Assembly: GCF_937997465.1 (NCBI RefSeq)
Contig: NZ_CALKTQ010000106.1
Coordinates: forward strand, 1-8,980
Direction of reading: 5' to 3'
Length of the DNA: 8,980 bases
Origin: an uncultured Campylobacter sp.
Lineage (GTDB): Bacteria > Campylobacterota > Campylobacteria > Campylobacterales > Campylobacteraceae
The position numbers and the translations under genes were made by a program. Every line of letters begins with the position of its first letter. Within the stretch, counting starts at the first letter, position 1. Positions 1 through 5,990 of the stretch are shown here, one piece after another. The notes beneath the pieces are model-generated. The model had not been told where the DNA came from and did not search any database. It was given only the letters and a program-made list of their open reading frames with translations.

Positions 1-204
1 GAGCTAAAAAATAGAGAAAGAAGCGTCACAGAAGAGATGATGGCGTGTTCTTTTATAGGCTCAAAGCAAAGCGTTAAAGAGCAAATTTTAGAGTTTCAAA
101 ATAGACTAGCAGTCGATGAGATCATGGCTCAAAGCTTTATTTTTGATGAAAAGGCGCAGTTTGACTCTTTTGGGGCGTTAAAAGAGATCACGGATCAAAT
201 TTAA
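1..204 (+). CDS. LLM-class flavin-dependent oxidoreductase, C-terminal fragment
   Basis: An open frame runs from the left window edge to TAA at 202-204 and gives the last 67 residues of a protein whose start lies outside the window. The visible part, with a 'CSFIGSKQSVKEQILEFQ' stretch, then 'DEIMAQSFIFD', then 'SFGALKEI', matches the C-terminal pattern of luciferase-like (bacterial TIM-barrel) monooxygenases: a GSPEQV-like turn, a helix, an ADEIMV-like strand, and a final helix that usually ends in RLRSYELLAE. These proteins use reduced flavin to oxidise small organic substrates; the substrate cannot be told from this fragment. The stop codon overlaps the convergent ligase stop by four bases (TTAA, 201-204), so no spacer is left for a terminator. 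The family call is by recognition of the tail only. Confidence 0.75.
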   Translation, partial: ELKNRERSVTEEMMACSFIGSKQSVKEQILEFQNRLAVDEIMAQSFIFDEKAQFDSFGALKEITDQI

Positions 205-1112
205 TCCTCTCTAACCCTTAAAAATATAGGAAATCTTGGCTTGCCGTTGGCGGTTAAATTTTGAAATTTATATGTGATGATAGAGCCTATCTTTGGGGGA
301 TCTTGACGATTTTTGTCGCTTAGTCCTGAGCCTATTTTAAAGATAGTGCCCTCTTTTGGCTCGCCAGCTCTTTCTTTATCATCTTTGCCGCCAAGCGCCT
401 TGCAGGTAAGCGAGCCTACAAATTTTTCGTATTTGCCGCTGCCTTTATTTACGGCGACAACCTCGCACTCGGCGTCTTTAAATTTTTTATATTTCAGAGC
501 ATTTTTGCTTCGTTTTCGCTCATACGGCGCGTTTGGCTCGCGCACGACCGCACCCTCGCCGCCCTTTGCGATGACAGCCTCCGCAAACGCCTCAAATTCG
601 GCGTTATCTTTTACTTTTACTTGCTTGATTATCTTTAAATTTTGCCCTGCCTGCGGATTTTGCAAGATAAATTTTTCAAGCTCGCTAAGCCGCTCTAAAA
701 GCCCGCCGCTAGCCTCAGGTACGTCAAAAACATAAAATTTGATCTCACTCCACGCTGCCTCATTTGGCGTTTTATCCATTACGATCGATTGGATTTTTTC
801 AAATTCGCCCCGCGCAGTGTAAAGCTCACCGTCAAGTGCAAACGGCGGAAAATGCGCGCTCCAGCCCCCTGGCGTGGCTATAATTTTACCGTTTCTGGAT
901 AGCAAATTTCGCCCATCCCAGTAGGCGCGCACGCCGTCTAGTTTCTCGCTAGCTAGCCAGCCGCCGACGTTTTGACCTTTGTATTCGCTAAGTTTTAAAA
1001 GCTCAAATTTATCTTTTTTAGCAGTATCTACACCCGCGTCGCTTAGGTTTTCGCTCTGCGCCGCCAAAGCGAAATTTAAAAAGGCGGCCAGCAATAGCGC
1101 GAAAAATCTCAA
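201..1112 (-). CDS. Exported ATP-dependent DNA ligase (LigE-like)
   Basis: This 303-residue protein has the nucleotidyltransferase motifs of ATP-dependent DNA ligases in order. Motif I is EKLDGVR with the adenylated lysine at K57; motif III is LDGEL at 93-97; an FYVFDV strand lies at 126-131; motif IV is GGEGAVVRE at 184-192; motif V is ALKYKKFKD at 205-213. An OB-fold-sized region (about 216-303) follows, and no further domain is present, as in the minimal ligases of Haemophilus, Neisseria and Campylobacter. It would seal nicks in duplex DNA. Residues 1-18 (MRFFALLLAAFLNFALAA) look like a Sec signal peptide, so the enzyme probably acts in the periplasm, perhaps on DNA taken up for transformation (inference). 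The start is TTG at 1112-1110: an in-frame stop lies two codons upstream (1116-1118) and the next methionine would delete motif I. The TTG overlaps the epimerase stop as TTGA, so translation is probably coupled. Confidence 0.9.
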   Translation of the reverse strand: MRFFALLLAAFLNFALAAQSENLSDAGVDTAKKDKFELLKLSEYKGQNVGGWLASEKLDGVRAYWDGRNLLSRNGKIIATPGGWSAHFPPFALDGELYTARGEFEKIQSIVMDKTPNEAAWSEIKFYVFDVPEASGGLLERLSELEKFILQNPQAGQNLKIIKQVKVKDNAEFEAFAEAVIAKGGEGAVVREPNAPYERKRSKNALKYKKFKDAECEVVAVNKGSGKYEKFVGSLTCKALGGKDDKERAGEPKEGTIFKIGSGLSDKNRQDPPKIGSIITYKFQNLTANGKPRFPIFLRVRED

Positions 1113-2167
1113 ATTTTAACCCCGTAAAACTCGCAGTACCACTCGATAAACCTAGCCACCCCGTCATTTACGCTAGTGTTTGGCTTGTAGTCAAAGTCCG
1201 CTACCAGATCGCCCACGTCCGCATAGGTCGCAGGTACGTCGCCGGCTTGAAGCGGGAGGAAGTTTTTCTCTATCTCGCGGCCAATTTTTAGCTCGACGGC
1301 CTTGATGTAGTCCATGAGCTCTACGGGGCTATTATTGCCGATATTATAGACCTTAAACGGCGCGCTAGAGGTGGCTGGATCGGGATGCTTCGCGTCCCAC
1401 GCAGGATTTGGTTTCGCAGGGTTGTCGATGCATTTTATGATGCCCTTTACGATGTCGTCCACGTAGGTAAAGTCGCGCTTCATCTTGCCGTAGTTAAAGA
1501 CGTCGATTTTCTTGCCTTTTAGCGCGGCGTCTACGAACAAAAACAGCGCCATATCAGGGCGTCCCCACGGGCCGTAAACGGTGAAAAATCGCAGTCCCGT
1601 AGTCGGCACGCCAAAGAGATGCGAATACGTATGCGCCATCATTTCGTTGCTTTTTTTAGTCGCGGCGTAGAGGCTGATCGGGTGATTTACGCCTTCGTGC
1701 GTGCTAAACGGCATATTTTCGTTTAGGCCGTAAACCGAACTAGAGCTTGCGTAGACTAAATTTGCGGTTTGGTTGTGGCGGCAGCACTCGAGGATATTCA
1801 TAAAGCCCGTGACGTTGCTATCGATGTAGGCTTGCGGATTGATGAGCGAGTAGCGAACGCCCGCCTGAGCGGCTAGATTTACGACGCAGTCAAATTTCTC
1901 GTTCTCAAAAAGCCTTTTCATCGTTTCGCCGTCGGCTAGATCGGCTTTTATAAATTTTAAATTCGGTTGCGTTTTTGAGCTTATCAGCTTGCCGCGCTCG
2001 ATCTCGCTCACGTCAAAACCGGCCGTTTTTAGGCGCTCGAGCTTTAAATTTACGTCGTAGTAGTCGTTTATCACGTCGTATCCGATGACCTCGTCGCCCC
2101 TTTTTACGAGGGCGTTTGCCAAGTGAAATCCGATAAATCCCGCCGTTCCGGTTACTAAAATTTTCAT
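1109..2167 (-). CDS. NAD-dependent epimerase, UDP-glucuronate 4-epimerase-like
   Basis: This 352-residue extended short-chain dehydrogenase/reductase is close to the full family length. The N-terminal Rossmann motif TGTAGFIG (6-13) binds NAD. A serine run at 141-144 and Y167-x3-K171 form the catalytic triad. The signature GLRFFTVYGPWGRPDMA (191-207) is typical of the UDP-glucuronate 4-epimerase/CapI group, as are VINDYYD near residue 35 and RDFTYVDDIV at 231-240. Known members interconvert UDP-glucuronate and UDP-galacturonate in the cytoplasm for capsule, O-chain or LOS synthesis; the exact sugar is not provable here. The ATG at 2167-2165 is preceded by AAAGGA (minus strand, 2179-2174), a good ribosome binding site. 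It is the first gene of a two-gene unit with the exported ligase. Acidic or galacto-configured sugars in the surface glycan would explain its presence near an LOS operon, but it is separately transcribed. Confidence 0.9.
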   Translation of the reverse strand: MKILVTGTAGFIGFHLANALVKRGDEVIGYDVINDYYDVNLKLERLKTAGFDVSEIERGKLISSKTQPNLKFIKADLADGETMKRLFENEKFDCVVNLAAQAGVRYSLINPQAYIDSNVTGFMNILECCRHNQTANLVYASSSSVYGLNENMPFSTHEGVNHPISLYAATKKSNEMMAHTYSHLFGVPTTGLRFFTVYGPWGRPDMALFLFVDAALKGKKIDVFNYGKMKRDFTYVDDIVKGIIKCIDNPAKPNPAWDAKHPDPATSSAPFKVYNIGNNSPVELMDYIKAVELKIGREIEKNFLPLQAGDVPATYADVGDLVADFDYKPNTSVNDGVARFIEWYCEFYGVKI

Positions 2168-2192
2168 GTTTTTTCCTTTGTGATTTGACGTT

Positions 2193-2201
2193 ATTTTAGC
2201 A
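2193..2201 (-). promoter_or_regulatory. Extended -10 promoter of the epimerase-ligase unit
   Basis: On the minus strand the sequence reads TGCTAAAAT, an extended -10 box (TGn plus TAAAAT) ending 25 bases upstream of the epimerase ATG. A start about seven bases downstream would give a leader of roughly 18-20 bases that still holds the AAAGGA ribosome binding site. There is no recognisable -35 box, as is usual for housekeeping promoters in Campylobacter. This is a pattern call only. Confidence 0.5.
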
Positions 2202-2286
2202 CAATCTCATTTATTTCGCCGTTAGCCTGCGCGCCTGAAAGTAAAATTTGAGCAAATTTGCGCGGCCTTGGGATCAAATTTGACGT

Positions 2287-2304
2287 TTAAATTTGCAAAT
2301 TTAA
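2287..2304. repeat. 18-bp perfect palindrome in divergent promoter region
   Basis: TTAAATTTGCAAATTTAA is an exact palindrome centred between 2295 and 2296. It lies about 50 bases upstream of the -10 box of the beta-helix gene and about 90 bases upstream of that of the epimerase. It could be an operator for a dimeric regulator, or simply a dense instance of the AAATTT-rich repeats found in every spacer of this window. A perfect TCAAATTTGA copy lies just before it at 2274-2283. Confidence 0.5.
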
Positions 2305-2347
2305 GCAGAGATTCTTAAACGAACTTTTAATTTTTTTACTATTTTAC

Positions 2348-2356
2348 TGCTATAAT
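2348..2356 (+). promoter_or_regulatory. Extended -10 promoter of the beta-helix gene
   Basis: TGCTATAAT is a consensus extended -10 box. It is preceded by T-rich DNA (about 2326-2345) that stands in for a -35 box in Campylobacter sigma-70 promoters. A start near 2363 would give a leader of about 25 bases ending in the GAGGAG ribosome binding site at 2376-2381. This is the clearest promoter in the window and shows that the beta-helix gene is transcribed on its own. Confidence 0.75.
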
Positions 2357-2387
2357 CAACTAGTTAAATTTACACGAGGAGACGACG

Positions 2388-3710
2388 ATGCCTAGTTTTA
2401 AAAAAGCCGCTCTGCCTTGCCTTTTTAGCGCATTTGCCCTGCTCGGACACGCAGCCGAACTCTACGTTTCAAAAGATATGGGCGACAACGCAAACGTCGG
2501 CACCAAAGAAGCGCCGCTAAAAAACATCGAAAAAGCCGCCCAGATAGCCCAAATAGGCGACAAAATTTACGTCGCCGAGGGTAACTACTACGGGCTAAGA
2601 GACAAGGGCTTTATCATCATCAAAAAGCCCGTCGAGATCTACGGCGGCTACTCCAAGGACTTCGCCGTGCGCGATGTTTTAAAGTACCAAACCCGCATCA
2701 TGCCACCTGCGTCCGTTAACGGCACGGGCTCGTCAAATCCGCTAGTCGAGCTAGACATCGTCGCAGCGCCTGGAGAGAGGCTCGTTTTTGACGGCATTAT
2801 CTTTGATAAGGGCGACTCAAACGCCTATGATCCAAGCAGAGGTAAGCCAAGAGGCGTAGAAACAGGCATGCTAGTCCTGCCGCCCGGAATCGGCCAAAAC
2901 GGCAAGGCTACAAACGTCATCACGGCCGCCAAGCCGCTTTTAGGCGGTAAATTTTTAGGCGGCGGCGAGCTTGCGATACGAAACAGCGTCTTTAGCAACG
3001 GCAACAACTCTGCAGTGAGACTAGGCGCTCACGGCGAGGTAAATATCGTAAACAACGTCTTTGTCGCAAACGCCATCAGCGCCTGCGAAATCTGGGGCGC
3101 GAAAAATCAAGCCGACGCCGTCAAAATCGACTTTAGCTACAACACCATGCTTTTTACCTGGCCGCGAACGGCTAGCTTTGGCGACGGCGGCCAAGGCTTT
3201 AAGGTCATGACCAAAGCAGACGTCGTCATCCGCCGCAACATCATCGGTCTCTCGGCCTTTGCGGCGATAGAACGCGCCCGCATCGATAGTCCCGTAGCCA
3301 TGGAGAAAGGACGAAAAGTGCGCGTAAACGACAACCGCTTTTTCCTCAACAAAAAAGCCGACGTCATCCTGCCGGGACTCGGACTTTTTGAGACGATATT
3401 TGCAAAGGATTTTGCAGATGTGGATCTCTTTGACGAGGCGGTCGGTAACGAGGAGCTAAAGGACGACAGATCGCTAAGAAAAGCCATAAACAAGGCGTAT
3501 ATGGAAGGATTTTTGGACGCTTCATACAAAGAGAGCGTGGACTACGATCCAAATTCGTTTACAAACGAGCTAAGAAGGGTGTTTGGGATAAATCAAATCG
3601 CGACAGGACAAAGCGAAGTGTCGATGTTTGCCAACAAATATCCGCTAAAAGACGCGATTAAACTCTTTGGCGCGGTAGAGGGCTACGGCGCGCAGGAGAT
3701 AAAGTACTGA
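2388..3710 (+). CDS. Secreted right-handed parallel beta-helix protein, function unknown
   Basis: This 440-residue protein begins with a signal peptide: K5-K6, a hydrophobic core at about 7-20, and probable cleavage near GHA-AEL, residues 22-24. Residues 25-85 follow the opening cap of parallel beta-helix proteins (DUF1565/pectate-lyase-like): a 'YVSKD' strand, GTKEAPLKNIEKAAQIA, then GDKIYVAEGNY and VEIYGGY. From about 130 to 320 there are repeated short beta-rungs with asparagine turns (IRNSVFSNGNNSAVRLG, VNIVNNVFVANA, VVIRRNIIGLSA, VRVNDNRFF), consistent with coil rungs. Residues about 330-440 are not obviously repetitive and hold charged helical stretches (ELKDDRSLRKAINKAYMEG). Such folds bind or cleave polysaccharides or act as surface proteins, but I see no catalytic set I can name. 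GAGGAG six bases before the ATG supports the start. It stands alone between a divergent epimerase and a convergent exonuclease and has its own promoter. Confidence 0.85.
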   Translation: MPSFKKAALPCLFSAFALLGHAAELYVSKDMGDNANVGTKEAPLKNIEKAAQIAQIGDKIYVAEGNYYGLRDKGFIIIKKPVEIYGGYSKDFAVRDVLKYQTRIMPPASVNGTGSSNPLVELDIVAAPGERLVFDGIIFDKGDSNAYDPSRGKPRGVETGMLVLPPGIGQNGKATNVITAAKPLLGGKFLGGGELAIRNSVFSNGNNSAVRLGAHGEVNIVNNVFVANAISACEIWGAKNQADAVKIDFSYNTMLFTWPRTASFGDGGQGFKVMTKADVVIRRNIIGLSAFAAIERARIDSPVAMEKGRKVRVNDNRFFLNKKADVILPGLGLFETIFAKDFADVDLFDEAVGNEELKDDRSLRKAINKAYMEGFLDASYKESVDYDPNSFTNELRRVFGINQIATGQSEVSMFANKYPLKDAIKLFGAVEGYGAQEIKY

Positions 3711-4022
3711 TTTGCCATGTGTTTTGTCTAGAAATTTGACATTTACGGGATTGTTTTCGTGCCGTCTTTCGTCAAATTTGATTTAGTCGCGGTCAAATTT
3801 GCAAATTTGCAGCTATTTTTGCGGCGTTAGGTTGCGTGTCTTTTTCGTCAAATTTGATGCTGTAGCCGCTAAAGCGAAATAAAATTTGCCCAGTAAAAGC
3901 CAAATTTACTAATCGCTCGCCAAACCGAGTCAAATTTGACCGCACCCTAAAAACATACGCGTCAAATTTACCAAGCCCGTGCCGTTTCGAGCCGTTTTGG
4001 CCTGCCAAATTTCGCTAACCTC
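3711..4022. repeat. AAATTT-rich convergent intergenic block
   Basis: These 312 bases separate the convergent beta-helix and exonuclease genes. They hold about ten AAATTT hexamers. Among them are three exact TCAAATTTGA palindromes (3772-3781, 3848-3857, 3930-3939), the 16-bp palindrome CAAATTTGCAAATTTG (3794-3809), and one GCCGTTTTGG (3991-4000) that recurs in the spacer after waaQ. There is no convincing G+C-rich hairpin followed by a T-run, so no classical terminator is called. A 71-codon open frame with a TTG start on the minus strand (3793-4008) crosses the block. It has no recognised family and is probably a by-product of the repeats. Confidence 0.7.
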
Positions 4023-4940
4023 TCACTGCTCGTCCAAATTTATCTCGGGCATATTTTCTTCGGTGTAGTACTCCTCTGCCCCGGCCTGTTCGCCCTCTTC
4101 ATCAAGCTCTGGCTCATCCTCGTAGTTTTGCGTTTCAAGGCGCACGAGTTCGCGATCGACCGCCTCGCAAAACACCGGCGTATAACCCATCTGCGCGCAG
4201 TTTGCCGCGAGCCACTCGCTCATCACCGAGATGTCGTCCGCGTAATCATCCAGCGTCAAATTTCCGCGCAAAAGCTCGTATTTTAGAAAAAGCCAGTAGG
4301 TGTTTAGCACGTCGCTTTCGCAGTATTCGTTGATCTTATCTATCTTGCCGTCAAAAAACAGCTCCATCACCTGATCGCCGTGCACGTCGTATTTGCCGGG
4401 CAAATTTAAGCTCGCGCAGAGCGTGTCGAGCTTTAGCCCGCGCACGGAGCCAAACTCGCTCACGTGGTCAAGCAGATCGAAGTGAAATTTGCCGCTGTAT
4501 CGGTCACGGTAGTTGCCGTCCCATTTGCCCTTGCCAAGCTCCTTGTTTTCGACCTCGTAAAAGCTCGGAAACGAGACGTTATACCTCATCGCGCGAGTTA
4601 AAATCATCGGCAGATCAAAGCCGCGCCCGTTAAAGCTCACTAGACGCGGGTTGTGCGAGTTTACGAAGCCGATAAATTTATTTAGGATTTCGCGCTCGTT
4701 TGCACCCTTCATCGTACTTACGCGCAAAAATTTACCGTACTCGTCCGCCATCACAGCTGAAATCGCCACGACGCAGTGAAACATCACGGGTAAAAACTCG
4801 CTTCCACTTGCTGCTTTTTGCGCGGCAAACGCCTGCCTCGCCACCTCCGCGTCGCTTCCCTCAAAGCCGTAAATTTTACGCAAAAGCGCGGTGTCCGGCA
4901 CCGTTTCGCAGTCAAAAACGCAGATATAATTTTTAGCCAT
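4023..4940 (-). CDS. PolB-like DEDDy 3'-5' exonuclease with acidic tail
   Basis: This 305-residue protein carries the DnaQ-like exonuclease motifs of the predicted PolB-like 3'-5' exonuclease family (DNA_pol_B_exo2 type). ExoI is VFDCETVP with D10 and E12. ExoII is LVSFNGRGFDLP with D109. A conserved FHFDLLDH segment lies at 152-159. ExoIII is YCESD with Y206 and D210, the YxxxD form of DEDDy enzymes. These residues would bind two metal ions and remove nucleotides from 3' ends; the natural substrate of this stand-alone family is not established. Residues about 262-305 are a tail crowded with Glu and Asp (for example EDEPELDEEGEQ), probably unstructured. The ATG at 4940-4938 is preceded by AAGG on the minus strand. 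It is divergent from waaC across 63 bases and looks monocistronic. Confidence 0.85.
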   Translation of the reverse strand: MAKNYICVFDCETVPDTALLRKIYGFEGSDAEVARQAFAAQKAASGSEFLPVMFHCVVAISAVMADEYGKFLRVSTMKGANEREILNKFIGFVNSHNPRLVSFNGRGFDLPMILTRAMRYNVSFPSFYEVENKELGKGKWDGNYRDRYSGKFHFDLLDHVSEFGSVRGLKLDTLCASLNLPGKYDVHGDQVMELFFDGKIDKINEYCESDVLNTYWLFLKYELLRGNLTLDDYADDISVMSEWLAANCAQMGYTPVFCEAVDRELVRLETQNYEDEPELDEEGEQAGAEEYYTEENMPEINLDEQ

Positions 4941-4949
4941 TTCAAACCT

Positions 4950-4985
4950 TTTTTAGCTATTTTTGCCTAAAATGATAGCTAAAAA
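4950..4985. repeat. Perfect 11-bp inverted repeat between exonuclease and waaC
   Basis: TTTTTAGCTAT at 4950-4960 is the exact reverse complement of ATAGCTAAAAA at 4975-4985, separated by 14 bases. It fills more than half of the 63-bp gap between the divergent start codons and encloses the likely waaC -10 box. It could be an operator for a dimeric regulator or a hairpin in an opposing transcript. The arms are A+T-rich, so a chance contribution from base composition is possible. Confidence 0.55.
4968..4973 (+). promoter_or_regulatory. Probable -10 box of the LOS core operon
   Basis: TAAAAT is preceded by T-rich DNA (4949-4964), the usual Campylobacter arrangement without a -35 box. A start near 4980 would give a leader of about 24 bases to the waaC ATG. 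No other good -10 lies between the two divergent genes on this strand. On the other strand, TATCAT (4977-4972) is a weak candidate for the exonuclease promoter, and it would overlap this one. Confidence 0.45.
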
Positions 4986-5003
4986 TCTTTATAAAAGCGA
5001 TAA

Positions 5004-5990
5004 ATGAATAAAAACACAGCCCCAAACATCGCCGTTATCAAGCTCTCCGCCCTGGGCGACATCGTCCACGCGGTAGTTATTTTGCAGTTTATCGAAAAAC
5101 ACTTGCCAAAAGCGAAAATAACGTGGTTTGTAGACGCCAAATTTAGCGAGATTTTATTCCTTTGTCCGCAAATTTCGCACGTCGTTTCGCTACCGCTAAA
5201 AAACGGCGAATACAAAAAAAGCTTGGAGCTGATCGCGTCTGCCAAGCAAGAGGGCAAATTTGACTACGTCATCGACCTGCAAGGACTTCTCAAATCCGCC
5301 GCGGTTGCGAAACTTCTTGGCAAAAACAGTTACGGATTTGACAAATTTAGCGCCAAAGAACCGCTTGCGGCGCTGTTTTATAAGCATAAATTTAGCTGCG
5401 ACTACGGAGAAAATATCATCTTGCGAAATTTAAAACTTACGGCTTTTGCTTTGGGCTTTAGTTTTAGCGAGGATGAGATTTTAGCCAAACAGCCTTGTTT
5501 TAGCGCCTCGCAAAGTAAATCGCAAAGCTTAAAAAAGAAAATTTTAATAGCGCCTTTTGCTAGCGAGCCGAGTAAAATTTACGATAAATTTGGCGATGTT
5601 ATCGCGCTGCTTGACGATCAGAAAAATGAAATTTTCGTCTGCTTTAACGGCGAAAACGAGGAGAAAAAAGCCCTAAATTTGATCAAAAACTCAAACGCAA
5701 AACCGCTAAACTTAAACCTAAAAGAGCTCGTAAATTTTATATCATCCTGCGACCTTGTTATCGGCAACGATAGCGGCGTGACGCATATCGCCTGGGCGCA
5801 AAATCGCCCCTCTATCACGCTTTTTGGTAACCGCCCCGCAGAGCGAAACGCCTACGCAACGCCCGTAAATTTAACCATCGACGCGGGTAAAAAAATAGAC
5901 GCGAAAAAGATAGACAAAAGCGACTTTTGCGTGCGAGATATCGCGCCGCAGACTATCGCAAACGCGGCAAAAAGGCTACTTGATGCGTGA
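5004..5990 (+). CDS. waaC: Lipopolysaccharide heptosyltransferase I (WaaC)
   Basis: This 328-residue family GT9 enzyme transfers the first L-glycero-D-manno-heptose from ADP-heptose to the Kdo of Kdo-lipid A at the cytoplasmic face of the inner membrane. The N-terminal motif IKLSALGDIVHA (12-23) includes D19, the residue aligned with the proposed catalytic base of GT9. DLQGLLKSA (91-99) and the donor-site motif IGNDSGVTHIAWA (253-265) followed by LFGNRPAER (273-281) are diagnostic of WaaC rather than WaaF or WaaQ. Length is normal for the family. The ATG at 5004 directly follows an in-frame TAA (5001-5003), so it is the earliest possible start; the ribosome binding site is poor. It is the first gene of a four-gene operon and overlaps waaM by eight bases, matching the waaC-waaM opening of the C. 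jejuni LOS locus. The gene is rich in AAA and TTT codons and looks more A+T-rich than waaQ. Confidence 0.93.
   Translation: MNKNTAPNIAVIKLSALGDIVHAVVILQFIEKHLPKAKITWFVDAKFSEILFLCPQISHVVSLPLKNGEYKKSLELIASAKQEGKFDYVIDLQGLLKSAAVAKLLGKNSYGFDKFSAKEPLAALFYKHKFSCDYGENIILRNLKLTAFALGFSFSEDEILAKQPCFSASQSKSQSLKKKILIAPFASEPSKIYDKFGDVIALLDDQKNEIFVCFNGENEEKKALNLIKNSNAKPLNLNLKELVNFISSCDLVIGNDSGVTHIAWAQNRPSITLFGNRPAERNAYATPVNLTIDAGKKIDAKKIDKSDFCVRDIAPQTIANAAKRLLDA

Noticed and set aside
313..735. Plus-strand 140-codon frame opposite the ligase
   Set aside because: It lies wholly inside the ligase on the other strand, is Ser/Pro/Phe-rich as expected from antisense reading of a Lys/Glu/Gly-rich gene, and has no domain.
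3137..3529. Minus-strand 130-codon frame inside the beta-helix gene
   Set aside because: It is fully antisense to a gene with a good promoter, signal peptide and fold motifs. Its Ser/Arg/Met-rich composition is that of a shadow frame.
3793..4008. Minus-strand 71-codon open frame in the convergent spacer as a real gene
   Set aside because: It starts with TTG without a clear ribosome binding site, spans repeated CAAATTTG elements that dictate much of its sequence, and matches no family I recognise. Kept as a finding, not called as a CDS.
3711..4022. CRISPR array suggested by recurring CAAATTTG units
   Set aside because: The repeat core is only 8-10 bases, spacing is irregular, and there are no unique spacers of uniform length and no cas genes.
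5980..5982. TTG at 5980 as the waaM start
   Set aside because: It is only four bases from AAAGG, while the adjacent ATG at 5983 has the better seven-base spacing. The difference is one residue.
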